DNA of 64,000 nucleotides from Eubacterium sp. MSJ-21 (GCF_018918185.1 NZ_JAHLPZ010000002.1:372001-436000); one strand, 5' to 3'. Numbered from the stretch's first letter, positions 44,560-52,082 are shown. Numbers and translations: made by a program. Notes: generated by a model not told the origin, from the letters alone.

Positions 44560-45759
44560 CTACAACCCTCGTTCTTTTAGCTTGCATACAAGCTGCACAT
44601 AGAATTCCCGTACATCAAATCCCGGAATATCCTCGCGGTTCAAGTCGATCACATCGCCGTGTGAAATTCCCCGCTTGCCCTTTACAGTCAGGAACTGGTA
44701 GTCTTCTCCCCATGCAAAAGACTTTTCTCCAACCAGACCATCATTCGGTCCGTCAAACCGCTTAACAAGCAGATACGACAGATTGAGCGGGAATCGTCCG
44801 GATGATGGACGATTCAATTTCGAGCCAAAAGACTGGTAATAAATCCCCGGTGCATCCTTTGCCTCTTCATTAAATTCCGCACAGTTTGTCGAAGTGAGAT
44901 CATGCACAGCCGCCATGAAATCCGGATTCGTATCTCCAAGCTTTTCCGCCCCTACGTTGTATGCTTTTTCAATCGCCTTTTGCTGTGCCTCCGGAATATT
45001 GTCTAATAAATAATCGGCAAATTCACAGCCTCTATGTGGCGTGTTGATTGTCGTAAGTGACGCAATATAATCTCCTGCGGAAGTAAGTGCAATCGCCGCC
45101 CTCGTGTCAAGTCCACCTTTGGAATGTGCGATCACATTTACCTTCTCACAGCCGGTTTCCTCGACAATCTGCTTGATACGTGCCTCTAATTCCTTTGCAC
45201 TATCCCGCACAGCCGCGGCACTGTTATGGTTTCCGTAATAGATCTTCGCACCATTTTCCGTAAGCTCCGCCGGTATTCTGCCCCAATAATTTAAGTGTTC
45301 AAAATCGCGGAAGAACACACCATGCACCATAAGTATCGGATATTTTGTTTTACATATCTGCTTATCTGCCCGCGCAGCATTTCGCTTCGCACGCAGCTTC
45401 TCGAACTTTACTTCCCGTCTTACCGTCCGAATAATGATATGCAGCATCACAAGATGCGCAATCGGAATCCAGCCACATATAAGCCCCAACACACGCCAGC
45501 GGATTCCCAGCTGCTGTGATGTCAGATACACGCTGATCATTCCAATCCAGAATATCGTAATCTCAACCAGGAAGATAATACACAGACGGATCAGCCAGTA
45601 TTTTTTCTCTACCGTAATTCCTGCCGGACCATTCGCAAACCATCGCTCATAGAATCCGCCAAAGCCAAGAATCAGATAGATGGCTGCAAGCAACGTTGTC
45701 ACATAAAATATCTGCAACATGTTCTTACCGAAATTACATATCTTCAATTTTCCTGTCAT
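44560..45759 (-). CDS. Membrane-anchored lipase/esterase (alpha/beta hydrolase)
   Basis: A 399-residue protein. The first 100 residues form about three membrane segments (IFYVTTLLAAIYLILGFGG, LCIIFLVEITIFWIGMISVYL-like, VLGLICGWIPIAHLVML) followed by a very basic stretch. The catalytic domain begins YPILMVHGVFFRDFEHLNYW (oxyanion region), has the nucleophile elbow VIAHSKGGLDTRAAI with serine, TTINTPHRGCEFADYL, and probable acid and base in NDGLVGEKSF and KRGISHGDVIDL. This is the pattern of staphylococcal/bacillary lipase-like proteins. AGGAGAAAATA precedes the ATG. Last gene of the XRE-controlled operon; substrate unknown. Confidence 0.82.
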   Translation of the reverse strand: MTGKLKICNFGKNMLQIFYVTTLLAAIYLILGFGGFYERWFANGPAGITVEKKYWLIRLCIIFLVEITIFWIGMISVYLTSQQLGIRWRVLGLICGWIPIAHLVMLHIIIRTVRREVKFEKLRAKRNAARADKQICKTKYPILMVHGVFFRDFEHLNYWGRIPAELTENGAKIYYGNHNSAAAVRDSAKELEARIKQIVEETGCEKVNVIAHSKGGLDTRAAIALTSAGDYIASLTTINTPHRGCEFADYLLDNIPEAQQKAIEKAYNVGAEKLGDTNPDFMAAVHDLTSTNCAEFNEEAKDAPGIYYQSFGSKLNRPSSGRFPLNLSYLLVKRFDGPNDGLVGEKSFAWGEDYQFLTVKGKRGISHGDVIDLNREDIPGFDVREFYVQLVCKLKERGL

Positions 45760-45778
45760 TATTTTCTCCTATCGGCAT

Positions 45779-46069
45779 CTACCCTTGCAGTCCTGCTGAC
45801 TGACGGATCATATCCTCAACAACAATATCATAAATCTCGCCAACTGTGCTGCAATACTCCAGCACCTTCCAAGGCTCATTCGTATGAAAATGAATCTTCA
45901 CCAGATCCTCGTCTCCAGCCGCGATCAAGCTGTTTCCCTCGATATGATCCGTGATATAATCTGCGATCTCATCCTCGTCCAAATCCTTATCTCTCCGGTC
46001 GATCAGCAACTGCGTATCATACCGATATGCAAACTGATCATCTTCTGCATCAATTGAATTCATTCCCAT
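45779..46069 (-). CDS. Stand-alone FakA C-terminal-like (DAK phosphatase-type) domain protein
   Basis: A 96-residue protein that matches the C-terminal domain of fatty-acid kinase FakA / DegV-associated kinases: AYRYDTQLLIDRRDKDLDED followed by SLIAAGDEDLVKIHFHTNEP and WKVLEYCSTVGEIYDI. The kinase (DhaL-like) and middle domains are missing. ATG 46069 sits behind GGAGG and an in-frame stop lies just upstream of the alternative ATG, so it is either a genuine single-domain protein or a relic of a larger gene. In the operon it lies between DUF3169 and the lipase; with FakA acting on fatty acids, a role beside a lipase is plausible but unproven. Confidence 0.7.
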   Translation of the reverse strand: MGMNSIDAEDDQFAYRYDTQLLIDRRDKDLDEDEIADYITDHIEGNSLIAAGDEDLVKIHFHTNEPWKVLEYCSTVGEIYDIVVEDMIRQSAGLQG

Positions 46070-46181
46070 ATTCGTTTCCTCCATTTTTCAATCTTTACTC
46101 TGCTTCCATTATTTCCTTCGTAAGCACATGTCTTCTCCAATTCCAGCGTAGCCGCTCCTAGTTCAGCAATAACCAGCTTGC

Positions 46182-46979
46182 CTACCTGCGTCGCTCCAGC
46201 TTCGCTGCACGCATCATGTAACTTACATTGCTCACAAGCAGAATCATACATACATATACAAATCCCATAATATCTGTCTTAAACAAAAATGTAAAGATAA
46301 ATGTGACAATACACAAGATCAGGCATACTACATGTGTGCTCAAAAATGCCTGATACCCTGCACGGTACACAATCAACCGTTCTGCTTCATCACAAGAACT
46401 CATCCACACCTTATGAAACTGGAAGTCTAATGCATTTCCACGTTTTTCCGGATTTAACTTTTTCTCAATATCAACAGTAAGTTTCGGAATCAGAATCTCA
46501 ATTGCCATCGTTATCACGAACAACGCAACAGCAATCACCCACATCGCGGACTGATATCCGCTCACTTTTCCATATCCTTTTTCTACATCATATAAGAAGC
46601 AGAAAAACAGACAAAGCTCTATAATCGAAAAAATGTTTGACATGATCATCGGTACATTCAACTTATCCTCCAACGTATCCCACAGATCATCATTTTCACG
46701 ATCTTTCTGTAACTGTTTATATAATGCGCTACATCTTGTATACGCGATTACCGGAAGCAAGCATCCAAGAAACGATACAACCGCGAAAAGTATCGGAATC
46801 GCATCAAACGCAAATGCTCGGATTGCTGTAACAACCGCGTCGAAACTCTGCGTCTTTTCTACCTTTCCCATGATTTTACCTACAATATATCCCGCCAGAA
46901 AACAAATTGCCAACGCGGAAATCAAAATGATTAATGCCTTTTTTGTTGATTTTTCCTTCGTTTTCTTATCTTTACTCAT
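46182..46979 (-). CDS. DUF3169 family membrane protein
   Basis: A 265-residue integral membrane protein with about six hydrophobic segments (LIILISALAICFLAGYIVG; ILFAVVSFLGCLLPVIAY; IIELCLFFCFLYDV; MWVIAVALFVITMAIEIL; LCIVTFIFTFLF; FVYVCMILLVSNVS). The long hydrophilic loops (KQLQKDRENDDLWDTLEDKL, EKKLNPEKRGNALDFQFHKV) fit DUF3169, a family of unknown function regularly found next to a small XRE regulator, as here. GGAGGG precedes ATG 46979, which overlaps the regulator gene by eight bases. Confidence 0.8.
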   Translation of the reverse strand: MSKDKKTKEKSTKKALIILISALAICFLAGYIVGKIMGKVEKTQSFDAVVTAIRAFAFDAIPILFAVVSFLGCLLPVIAYTRCSALYKQLQKDRENDDLWDTLEDKLNVPMIMSNIFSIIELCLFFCFLYDVEKGYGKVSGYQSAMWVIAVALFVITMAIEILIPKLTVDIEKKLNPEKRGNALDFQFHKVWMSSCDEAERLIVYRAGYQAFLSTHVVCLILCIVTFIFTFLFKTDIMGFVYVCMILLVSNVSYMMRAAKLERRR

Positions 46980-47187
46980 CTTCCGCACCCTCCGTATATT
47001 CAAAGATATCTTCCACAGTCACGCCGCATGCTTTTGCAAGCTTCAACGCTAATGTGACCGACGGCGAATAATCGCCACGTTCAATCTGACTGATTGTCTG
47101 GCGCGATGTCTGCACCAAAGCACCCATCTCCTGCTGATTGACTCCGAGCTTCGACCGGTATTCCTTCAAATGATTATTCAGTGGCAT
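46972..47187 (-). CDS. XRE-family helix-turn-helix regulator
   Basis: A 71-residue single-domain DNA-binding protein: NNHLKEYRSKLGVNQQEMGA, then the recognition region LVQTSRQTISQIERGDYSPS and LALKLAKACGVTVEDIFEY. It lacks any sensor domain. ATG 47187 follows GGAGAATCACG and overlaps the upstream gene by 14 bases. It is the obvious candidate to bind the three identical dyads before the first gene of this operon, which would make it an autoregulator; that binding is inferred. Confidence 0.9.
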   Translation of the reverse strand: MPLNNHLKEYRSKLGVNQQEMGALVQTSRQTISQIERGDYSPSVTLALKLAKACGVTVEDIFEYTEGAEDE

Positions 47188-47914
47188 CGTGATTCTCCTC
47201 TCCACCATGATATTTCGGATTCACAAACACAAAGTTTTCCCACACCTTTTTATTTTTCACTCCTCCAAAAATCATGTTTCCGTACAGATTTGAAAATATC
47301 ACTGCATAGCAGATTCCAAAAGCAATATTATCCATTGCCATCCAGCCAACAGCGAACCCGACAACAGCCCCAAGAAGATATCCGAATGCAACATTCTTTT
47401 TCTCCTTTGGATCCATATTCTTCTTGTAAACAAGTTCATCTCCCCACTCGATTCCAGCCCAGAATCCGTCGCTCATACAGCCTTTCATGTAGTTGCGGAT
47501 CATATCCTCAATCTTATTTTTCTGGTCGGTCAACGCATCCGGCAGATACCATAAAATAAGCTTCATCGCAGCTTTGCTATCTTCAAAAATCTCTTTCAAT
47601 TTCCTGACAGCTTCCTGACTCTCCATCCGCCGTTCACCCGCCATAGCTTCTGTCTCTCCGGCTTCTATAAAATAATCCTCAATCCTCTCAAACACATATA
47701 TTCCGACCAGTTTTTTCTCCTGATAAATGCCGCACACCTTTCCGTTACTTACCAGTGCCTTGTCTACAGCTTTTTTTATATTCTCACCGGATGCCTCAAT
47801 CGGTACTGCCTCGCCCACATGGGCGCCCAGCTGGAAATCCTCTCTATCCACACGCTTACCCTTGATCGTATAGATTTTCAGCTTCTTATCCGCTTTAACA
47901 GTTCCAATCTCCAT
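47174..47914 (-). CDS. Hypothetical protein with C-terminal membrane segments
   Basis: A 246-residue protein with no recognised family. The N-terminal soluble half (GTVKADKKLKIYTIKGKRVD, then NGKVCGIYQEKKLVGIYVFE) looks like a small beta-rich domain reminiscent of an acetyltransferase or sensor fold, without catalytic motifs. A helical linker follows, then two membrane segments (GYLLGAVVGFAVGWMAMDNI and AFGICYAVIFSNLYGNMI) and a short soluble tail. First gene of the XRE operon behind the triple operator. It may be the sensor or target of the DUF3169 protein. ATG 47914 follows GGAGTGTGTGAT. Confidence 0.7.
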   Translation of the reverse strand: MEIGTVKADKKLKIYTIKGKRVDREDFQLGAHVGEAVPIEASGENIKKAVDKALVSNGKVCGIYQEKKLVGIYVFERIEDYFIEAGETEAMAGERRMESQEAVRKLKEIFEDSKAAMKLILWYLPDALTDQKNKIEDMIRNYMKGCMSDGFWAGIEWGDELVYKKNMDPKEKKNVAFGYLLGAVVGFAVGWMAMDNIAFGICYAVIFSNLYGNMIFGGVKNKKVWENFVFVNPKYHGGEENHDATE

Positions 47915-47987
47915 ATCACACACTCCATTCTTCCGCGCCCTTACATAATTGCATTGCCCGGTTATTTATACTCACTCTTTTTATACT

Positions 47988-48005
47988 TGACAACTATTCT
48001 TGTCA
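47988..48005. promoter_or_regulatory. Operator 1: TGACAA-CTATTC-TTGTCA
   Basis: Perfect six-base arms around a six-base spacer. Located just downstream of the predicted transcription start of the XRE operon. Confidence 0.75.
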
Positions 48006-48020
48006 TTTATGCACGATCTA

Positions 48021-48050
48021 TATATAGCATATGACAAGTTTTCTTGTCAA
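48021..48050 (-). promoter_or_regulatory. Promoter of the XRE-controlled operon
   Basis: Minus strand TTGACA (48050-48045), 18 bases, TATATA (48026-48021). The -35 lies inside operator 2. The leader to ATG 47914 is about 100 bases. Confidence 0.6.
48032..48049. promoter_or_regulatory. Operator 2: TGACAA-GTTTTC-TTGTCA
   Basis: Same dyad as operator 1, overlapping the -35 of the operon promoter. Confidence 0.75.
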
Positions 48051-48057
48051 TATATTT

Positions 48058-48075
48058 TGACAACTTTCTTTGTCA
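48058..48075. promoter_or_regulatory. Operator 3: TGACAA-CTTTCT-TTGTCA
   Basis: Third perfect copy, 26 bases centre-to-centre from operator 2 and upstream of the promoter. Operators 1 and 2 are 44 bases apart. Confidence 0.75.
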
Positions 48076-48085
48076 TTTTTTCGTT

Positions 48086-48590
48086 TGCTTTCCTCTACCC
48101 CGGGTGTCACCACATCGTGGGTTTTTCCGCTCGCATTCCACTCCTCACGCCCAGTTTTCTCTCCTCCACCTGCCTATTAGCTTCCAGTTTGGGGTTTCTC
48201 GCTTACTTTTCTCTTTCTACGCCCACGACGTGGGTTTTTCCTCTCGTTTCTTACCCCACACGCCCAGTTTTCTCTCCTCCACCTGCCTATTAGCTTCCAT
48301 TTTGGGGTTTCTCGCTTACTTTTCTCTTTCTACGCCCACGACGTGGTTTTTTCCGCTCGTATCCTACTCCTCACGCCCAGTTTTCTCTCCGCTCCCCATC
48401 AATCAGCTTCCGGGGTGGGTTTTCACGCTTGTTTTTCTCTTCCTGCACCCACGACGTGGGTTTTTCCGCTTGCTTCCTACTCCTCACGCCCAGTTTTCTC
48501 TCCGTCACTTACCAATCAGCTTCCAGGGTGGGTTTTCACGCTTGTTTTTCTCTTCCTGCACCCACAACGTGGGTTTTCACGCTTGCAAAC
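48086..48590. repeat. 113-bp tandem repeat, about four and a half units, pyrimidine-rich on the plus strand
   Basis: The CGTGG of the conserved core recurs at 48116, 48229, 48342, 48455 and 48568, exactly 113 bases apart each time. Every unit contains two diverged half-units, each of the form GGGTTT...CGCT...ACGCCCA. The half-unit junction CCCACGACGTGGG can fold into a small hairpin. Units 1-2 resemble each other (CACCTGCCTATTAGCTTCCA) and units 3-4 resemble each other (AATCAGCTTCC-GGGTGGG). The period is not a multiple of three, the reading frame therefore changes between units, and the long open frames across it are a side effect of low stop-codon content. No CRISPR-like spacers. Function unknown. 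Confidence 0.9.
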
Positions 48591-48615
48591 ACCCGCGCAC
48601 ACCAATTTAATAAAA

Positions 48616-48846
48616 TGTATCTAACCATGCGGTCAAACTCATATATAATATGTTTGGAATTTAGAAGTTCTTGATGTTCTGTTTGATACACAGCAATACC
48701 TGAACACGATGTTCAGGTAAGCCGCCACTGAGCCATGGATGGCGAGTTGGCGGCGGTTGCGTGCATGTTTATTACCTATATCAGAACATCTTAGAACTTC
48801 TTAATTACAATACATCATATATGAGTTGACCACATGGCTAGATACA
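48616..48846 (-). ncRNA. Long imperfect inverted repeat, candidate structured RNA or palindromic element
   Basis: Left arm 48616-48681 pairs with right arm 48782-48846: I count 56 Watson-Crick pairs in 64 aligned positions with two single-base bulges. Four of the eight other positions are A-C on the plus strand and would be G-U in a minus-strand transcript. The 100-base apex holds two more hairpins: TACCTGAAC-ACGAT-GTTCAGGTA (48697-48719) and GCCGCCA...TGGCGGC (48721-48754) with an inner GCCA-TGGA-TGGC. No coding potential, no transposase and no clear target-site duplication. It could equally be a MITE-like palindromic insertion. I match it to no known RNA family. Confidence 0.5.
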
Positions 48847-48878
48847 AAATTAACAGGATGCGCGGGGATTCGCTCATA

Positions 48879-48912
48879 CAGAGACAAGATGCGCTCTGCG
48901 CATCTTGCTCTG
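48879..48912. repeat. Strong 15-bp hairpin
   Basis: CAGAG-A-CAAGATGCGC / GCGCATCTTGCTCTG with loop TCT and one bulged base. No T tract on either side, so it is not an intrinsic terminator. Confidence 0.7.
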
Positions 48913-48924
48913 ATTAGCGGTCGT

Positions 48925-48953
48925 CAAATGCACCGCATAAATGCGTGCATTTT
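48925..48953. repeat. Second hairpin of the gene-free block
   Basis: AAATGCA-C-CGCAT / ATGCG-TGCATTT, separated by about two bases at the tip. It stands 12 bases from the previous hairpin. Confidence 0.5.
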
Positions 48954-48967
48954 CCTCGTCGCCATAA

Positions 48968-49011
48968 CAAAAAACGCCACGCGATTGGGGAATCCCAAAC
49001 GCATGGCGTTT
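48968..49011 (-). terminator. Terminator of the Sel1/TPR protein gene
   Basis: AAACGCCA / TGGCGTTT with a continued imperfect stem (GCG...CGC, TTGGG-ATT-CCCCAA), followed on the minus strand by TTTTT; 15 bases behind the stop codon at 49026. Confidence 0.85.
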
Positions 49012-49025
49012 CATAAACTGTAAAC

Positions 49026-51746
49026 TTATTCTGCTTTTCCAATCGAAAGGAATCCACTGTCGTTCGACTGAAGCAGAAACGAAAGTCCAATCTTCTTCTT
49101 TGCTTCCTCAGTCGCAACATAGATTTCCCCGGTCTCAACCAGAGATTTCGCAATCTCAAGCACCTTATCCTTGAACATCATCATCTCACGGCGATCTCTG
49201 GAACTCAGCTTGAACAGATACTGGTTCTTCGAGCTGATCAGCAGGATACTGTAAGAATGTACGTTGTTCTTTGTCTCACGCATACCGGAACCAATCATAC
49301 GGGAGTTCGCAATGATAATCTCAGCATTCTCGTCCGGCAGATACTCTGACAGGATCAACTTGTAGATCTTCAGATAATCCTCCTCCTGATCTGCACTGAC
49401 CGGCATCTCCGCAACTGCAAACTCCACAACGGAATCTGCAAGCTTAATCGTACCACCCTCATCATTAATCACAGCCGTACTCTCCTTCGGAACACACAGG
49501 CGGAAGAACTTGTTCTCGATAACCTTCTGTCCACTCGTCGGCTGCTTGATTACAAGGTCTGTATACTTCTTCTCCAGCATATTCATGGAGATAATCGCAC
49601 TGTCATCGCCTGTCTCCGCAATCTCGCACAACTCGTTATACAGATCCACAATGCCCGGTGTAATATAGGCTACCATCTCTACAATCTTCTTCACAGCCGG
49701 AACATACGCCTGCTTTGCACTGTGCATATAAAGCTCGATCTGCTTACTCATATCGTCTGTCTTGCCGGCCTTATACTCAATTACCTTGAAGAGGTTGTCC
49801 TTATCAAAATCCTCATATCCATGGTCGTAAGCCTTCTCAAAATACTTGATACTCCTGATCTCACCATGATAATTCTCGTCCGCCTCCTGCTGCTGGTAGA
49901 TCTTACCAAGCTCGTAAGCTGCCTGATAACTTCCCAGACCAAGGGCTTCCAAAAATGCTTTCTCGATCTCATAGGAATTAGCAATATAGAACACCTGGCT
50001 CTGCTTATACAGCGCAACCTTCAAAGCTGCAGGTCCGCTTCCGGCTTCTACCGAACGCTCCCATGTTTCTACAGAGCGCTGCAGATCCTCGTTGCCAAGC
50101 TCCTGAATATCCTTGATATACGCTTCCGCCTCCAGAATACCATTTGCCTGTGCTTCCTTGAAATACTCTAACGCCTTGATACCATCCCGCTTCGTACGAA
50201 GCACACCATAGTAATAAAAACGTCCCAGATAGAATGCAACCCGTCGATGTCCGAGACGATGTGCTGTCTCATACCAATTGAGCGCCTTCATGTAATCTTT
50301 CATCTTCTGATCATAGATGTTACCGAGCAGGAATGCCAGATCCGGATCCTTCGTCGCATCAAACAACTGCTTTGCATAACTAATTGTCTTCTCGAGATCC
50401 TTATACGGTGAATCCTCATCGTAATACAATTCAATCAACAGATAACTAGCCTTGATACTTCCCAGCTTCAACGCCTGCTTCGCAGCCGCCATCGCGCCCT
50501 CATAGTCCTCCAAATAATAACAATACAGTGCCTCACTGTAATACTGGTTATCCTTACGGTTCAGACTCTGGTCACTGACAAGTGTCGGGTCGACGAACGC
50601 AAACGAGTTCGCTGTCTCGAAGATAATCTCCTCATACTGTTCGATAATCTCCATGGATGCACATACAAAACGCATACATGCAAGCCGCTTACCCTGATAG
50701 AAGGCAAATGTTACAATACCCTTCTCCATCTCCTTGTGATAGAACGTCGTACAGATACCATCTGCATACTCTGTGATATATGCCTTCAACTGCAATTCCT
50801 CGTCAAATGCATCATTACAATAACGAAGATAATTCTCCAGCGTCTTCTTGGAATCTCTCGGAATACTGTCATAGCTTACATACATCGCAAAGTCCTTGTA
50901 TGTAAGACTTGGTGCATAATACTCCTCATCGGTATCACTGTTAATCGTCTTCACCCAGTCCTTCGGAAGCTTGTGGATATATCCATCAACCTGATTATGT
51001 ACATATGTATACTGATACTGCAGACGCGCCGGATCAATCGCCTTGTATTTCGGTTCCTTGCCCTTTGCACGTCTCGCTTCCGCGATCTCTGTATAGAGCT
51101 TATCCTTCTCTTCAAACTCAATACTATCTGTATGCTGGCTTGCGTACTCGACACGTTCATAAGCCGATTTTGCCTTCGTATCACCCATATCCGCAAGTTT
51201 CTTGTACCAGGACATCGCTTTCTCGTAATCCACCGGTACGACAAAATCACTCTTATTTCCATACTGGTCAACACGATTCAGACCGTTCTCATAGATACTA
51301 CCGAGATTCATATACGCCGCCTTAATGCCACATTCCGTTGCCTTCTCAAAGAATGTAATAGCCTTTGAAAAATTCTGGATATCCAGCAGCATCTGCGCCA
51401 GCTTATAAATCATCTCACCATCTTTACTCAGATTCGTATATTTCTCATAGTACTGTGTTGCCTTATTTAAATCCACATCAACAATACAGTTACTATACTT
51501 TCCTGTTTCATACAACTCCCCTAATATTTTCAAGGCATCCGTACCGAAATTCTTATAATTCGGATCCATAATCGCGATATCAACGATCTTTTCGAATATC
51601 TCTACGGCGTCCTCGGCATTTCCGTTTTCCATCAGGTTGATTGCCTTATCATATTGAAGTTCCACGTTGCTCTTGGCCGATTTTTTCTTACCGCCAAGAC
51701 CAGACAAAAACGGAATCTTGCTAAAAAAACTGCTAAGCTTTCCCAT
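49026..51746 (-). CDS. Large Sel1-like/TPR repeat protein
   Basis: A 906-residue cytoplasmic-looking protein. Sel1/TPR-type repeats occur in two blocks: about residues 30-210 (AINLMENGNAEDAVEIFEKI; AITFFEKATECGIKAAYMNL; AMSWYKKLADMGDTKAKSAY) and about 430-720 (AMAAAKQALKLGSIKASYLL; ALNWYETAHRLGHRRVAFYL; GIKALEYFKEAQANGILEAE). Between them and at the C-terminus (from about 780) lie two alpha/beta domains of similar layout (DWVKTINSDTDEEYYAPSLT; VPKESTAVINDEGGTIKLAD), each ending in a helix that follows an aromatic strand. No signal peptide or membrane segment. Such repeats act as protein-interaction scaffolds. It has its own promoter, 79 bases behind crh. Function unknown. Confidence 0.82.
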   Translation of the reverse strand: MGKLSSFFSKIPFLSGLGGKKKSAKSNVELQYDKAINLMENGNAEDAVEIFEKIVDIAIMDPNYKNFGTDALKILGELYETGKYSNCIVDVDLNKATQYYEKYTNLSKDGEMIYKLAQMLLDIQNFSKAITFFEKATECGIKAAYMNLGSIYENGLNRVDQYGNKSDFVVPVDYEKAMSWYKKLADMGDTKAKSAYERVEYASQHTDSIEFEEKDKLYTEIAEARRAKGKEPKYKAIDPARLQYQYTYVHNQVDGYIHKLPKDWVKTINSDTDEEYYAPSLTYKDFAMYVSYDSIPRDSKKTLENYLRYCNDAFDEELQLKAYITEYADGICTTFYHKEMEKGIVTFAFYQGKRLACMRFVCASMEIIEQYEEIIFETANSFAFVDPTLVSDQSLNRKDNQYYSEALYCYYLEDYEGAMAAAKQALKLGSIKASYLLIELYYDEDSPYKDLEKTISYAKQLFDATKDPDLAFLLGNIYDQKMKDYMKALNWYETAHRLGHRRVAFYLGRFYYYGVLRTKRDGIKALEYFKEAQANGILEAEAYIKDIQELGNEDLQRSVETWERSVEAGSGPAALKVALYKQSQVFYIANSYEIEKAFLEALGLGSYQAAYELGKIYQQQEADENYHGEIRSIKYFEKAYDHGYEDFDKDNLFKVIEYKAGKTDDMSKQIELYMHSAKQAYVPAVKKIVEMVAYITPGIVDLYNELCEIAETGDDSAIISMNMLEKKYTDLVIKQPTSGQKVIENKFFRLCVPKESTAVINDEGGTIKLADSVVEFAVAEMPVSADQEEDYLKIYKLILSEYLPDENAEIIIANSRMIGSGMRETKNNVHSYSILLISSKNQYLFKLSSRDRREMMMFKDKVLEIAKSLVETGEIYVATEEAKKKIGLSFLLQSNDSGFLSIGKAE

Positions 51747-51789
51747 CTGATATCCTCCTTTGTGGTCTTTCCCCTGCATAATTACCTAT

Positions 51790-51818
51790 ATAATACCATA
51801 GTTAAAATCCTTATGCAA
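51790..51818 (-). promoter_or_regulatory. Sigma-A promoter of the Sel1/TPR gene
   Basis: Minus strand TTGCAT (51818-51813), 17 bases, TATTAT (51795-51790). Confidence 0.68.
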
Positions 51819-51824
51819 TAAAGA

Positions 51825-52082
51825 CTACTTGACAGATTCAATATAATTTTTCATCTCCTCAACAGCAGTCTCCTCATCCGGTCCAGCTGCCTCTATTTCA
51901 AGCGTATCCCCATTTCCAAATCCCAGGCTCATCATTCCCATAATGCTTTTCGCATTGATTTTTCGATTCTGAGAATTAATCGTAATTTTACTCTCATACT
52001 TACTTGCAATCTGCACAAGCACAGCCACCGGTCTTGCCTCTGCATCTGCTGGTAAATTCACAACAACTGTCTTACTGATCAT
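51825..52082 (-). CDS. crh: Crh-like catabolite repression HPr (His15 replaced)
   Basis: An 85-residue HPr-fold protein. The regulatory site is intact: S46 in INAKSIMGMMSLGFGNGDTL. The phosphocarrier histidine is not: the position equivalent to His15 is E15 in ADAEARPVAVLVQIA, where PTS HPr has LHARPA. Bacillus subtilis Crh has Gln at this position and also lies downstream of whiA, so the assignment rests on both residue pattern and synteny. Expected to be phosphorylated by HprK (encoded 4 kb away in the same direction) and to act as a CcpA co-regulator; no ccpA is in the window. Overlaps whiA by 11 bases. Confidence 0.85.
   Translation of the reverse strand: MISKTVVVNLPADAEARPVAVLVQIASKYESKITINSQNRKINAKSIMGMMSLGFGNGDTLEIEAAGPDEETAVEEMKNYIESVK

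Noticed and set aside
46060-46251. 63-residue cysteine-containing open frame on the minus strand
   Set aside because: It overlaps the end of the DUF3169 gene and the start of the FakA-like gene in another frame and has no ribosome binding site.
48086-48590. CRISPR array
   Set aside because: Unit length is 113 bases, units are contiguous and diverged, no unique spacers separate identical short repeats, and there are no cas genes.
48000-48674. Overlapping plus-strand open frames with Ser/Phe/Pro-rich products in the repeat block
   Set aside because: They run through a 113-base tandem repeat whose period shifts the frame each unit; similar open frames exist in all three frames, no ribosome binding sites match, and composition is just the pyrimidine bias.
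48616-48846. Remnant insertion sequence with terminal inverted repeats
   Set aside because: No transposase fragment and no clear target-site duplication; the inverted arms extend far into the element and the apex forms its own hairpins. A MITE-like origin is not fully excluded.
48914-49159. 81-residue Arg-rich minus-strand open frame
   Set aside because: It spans the terminator and the 3' end of the Sel1/TPR gene in another frame; no start signals.
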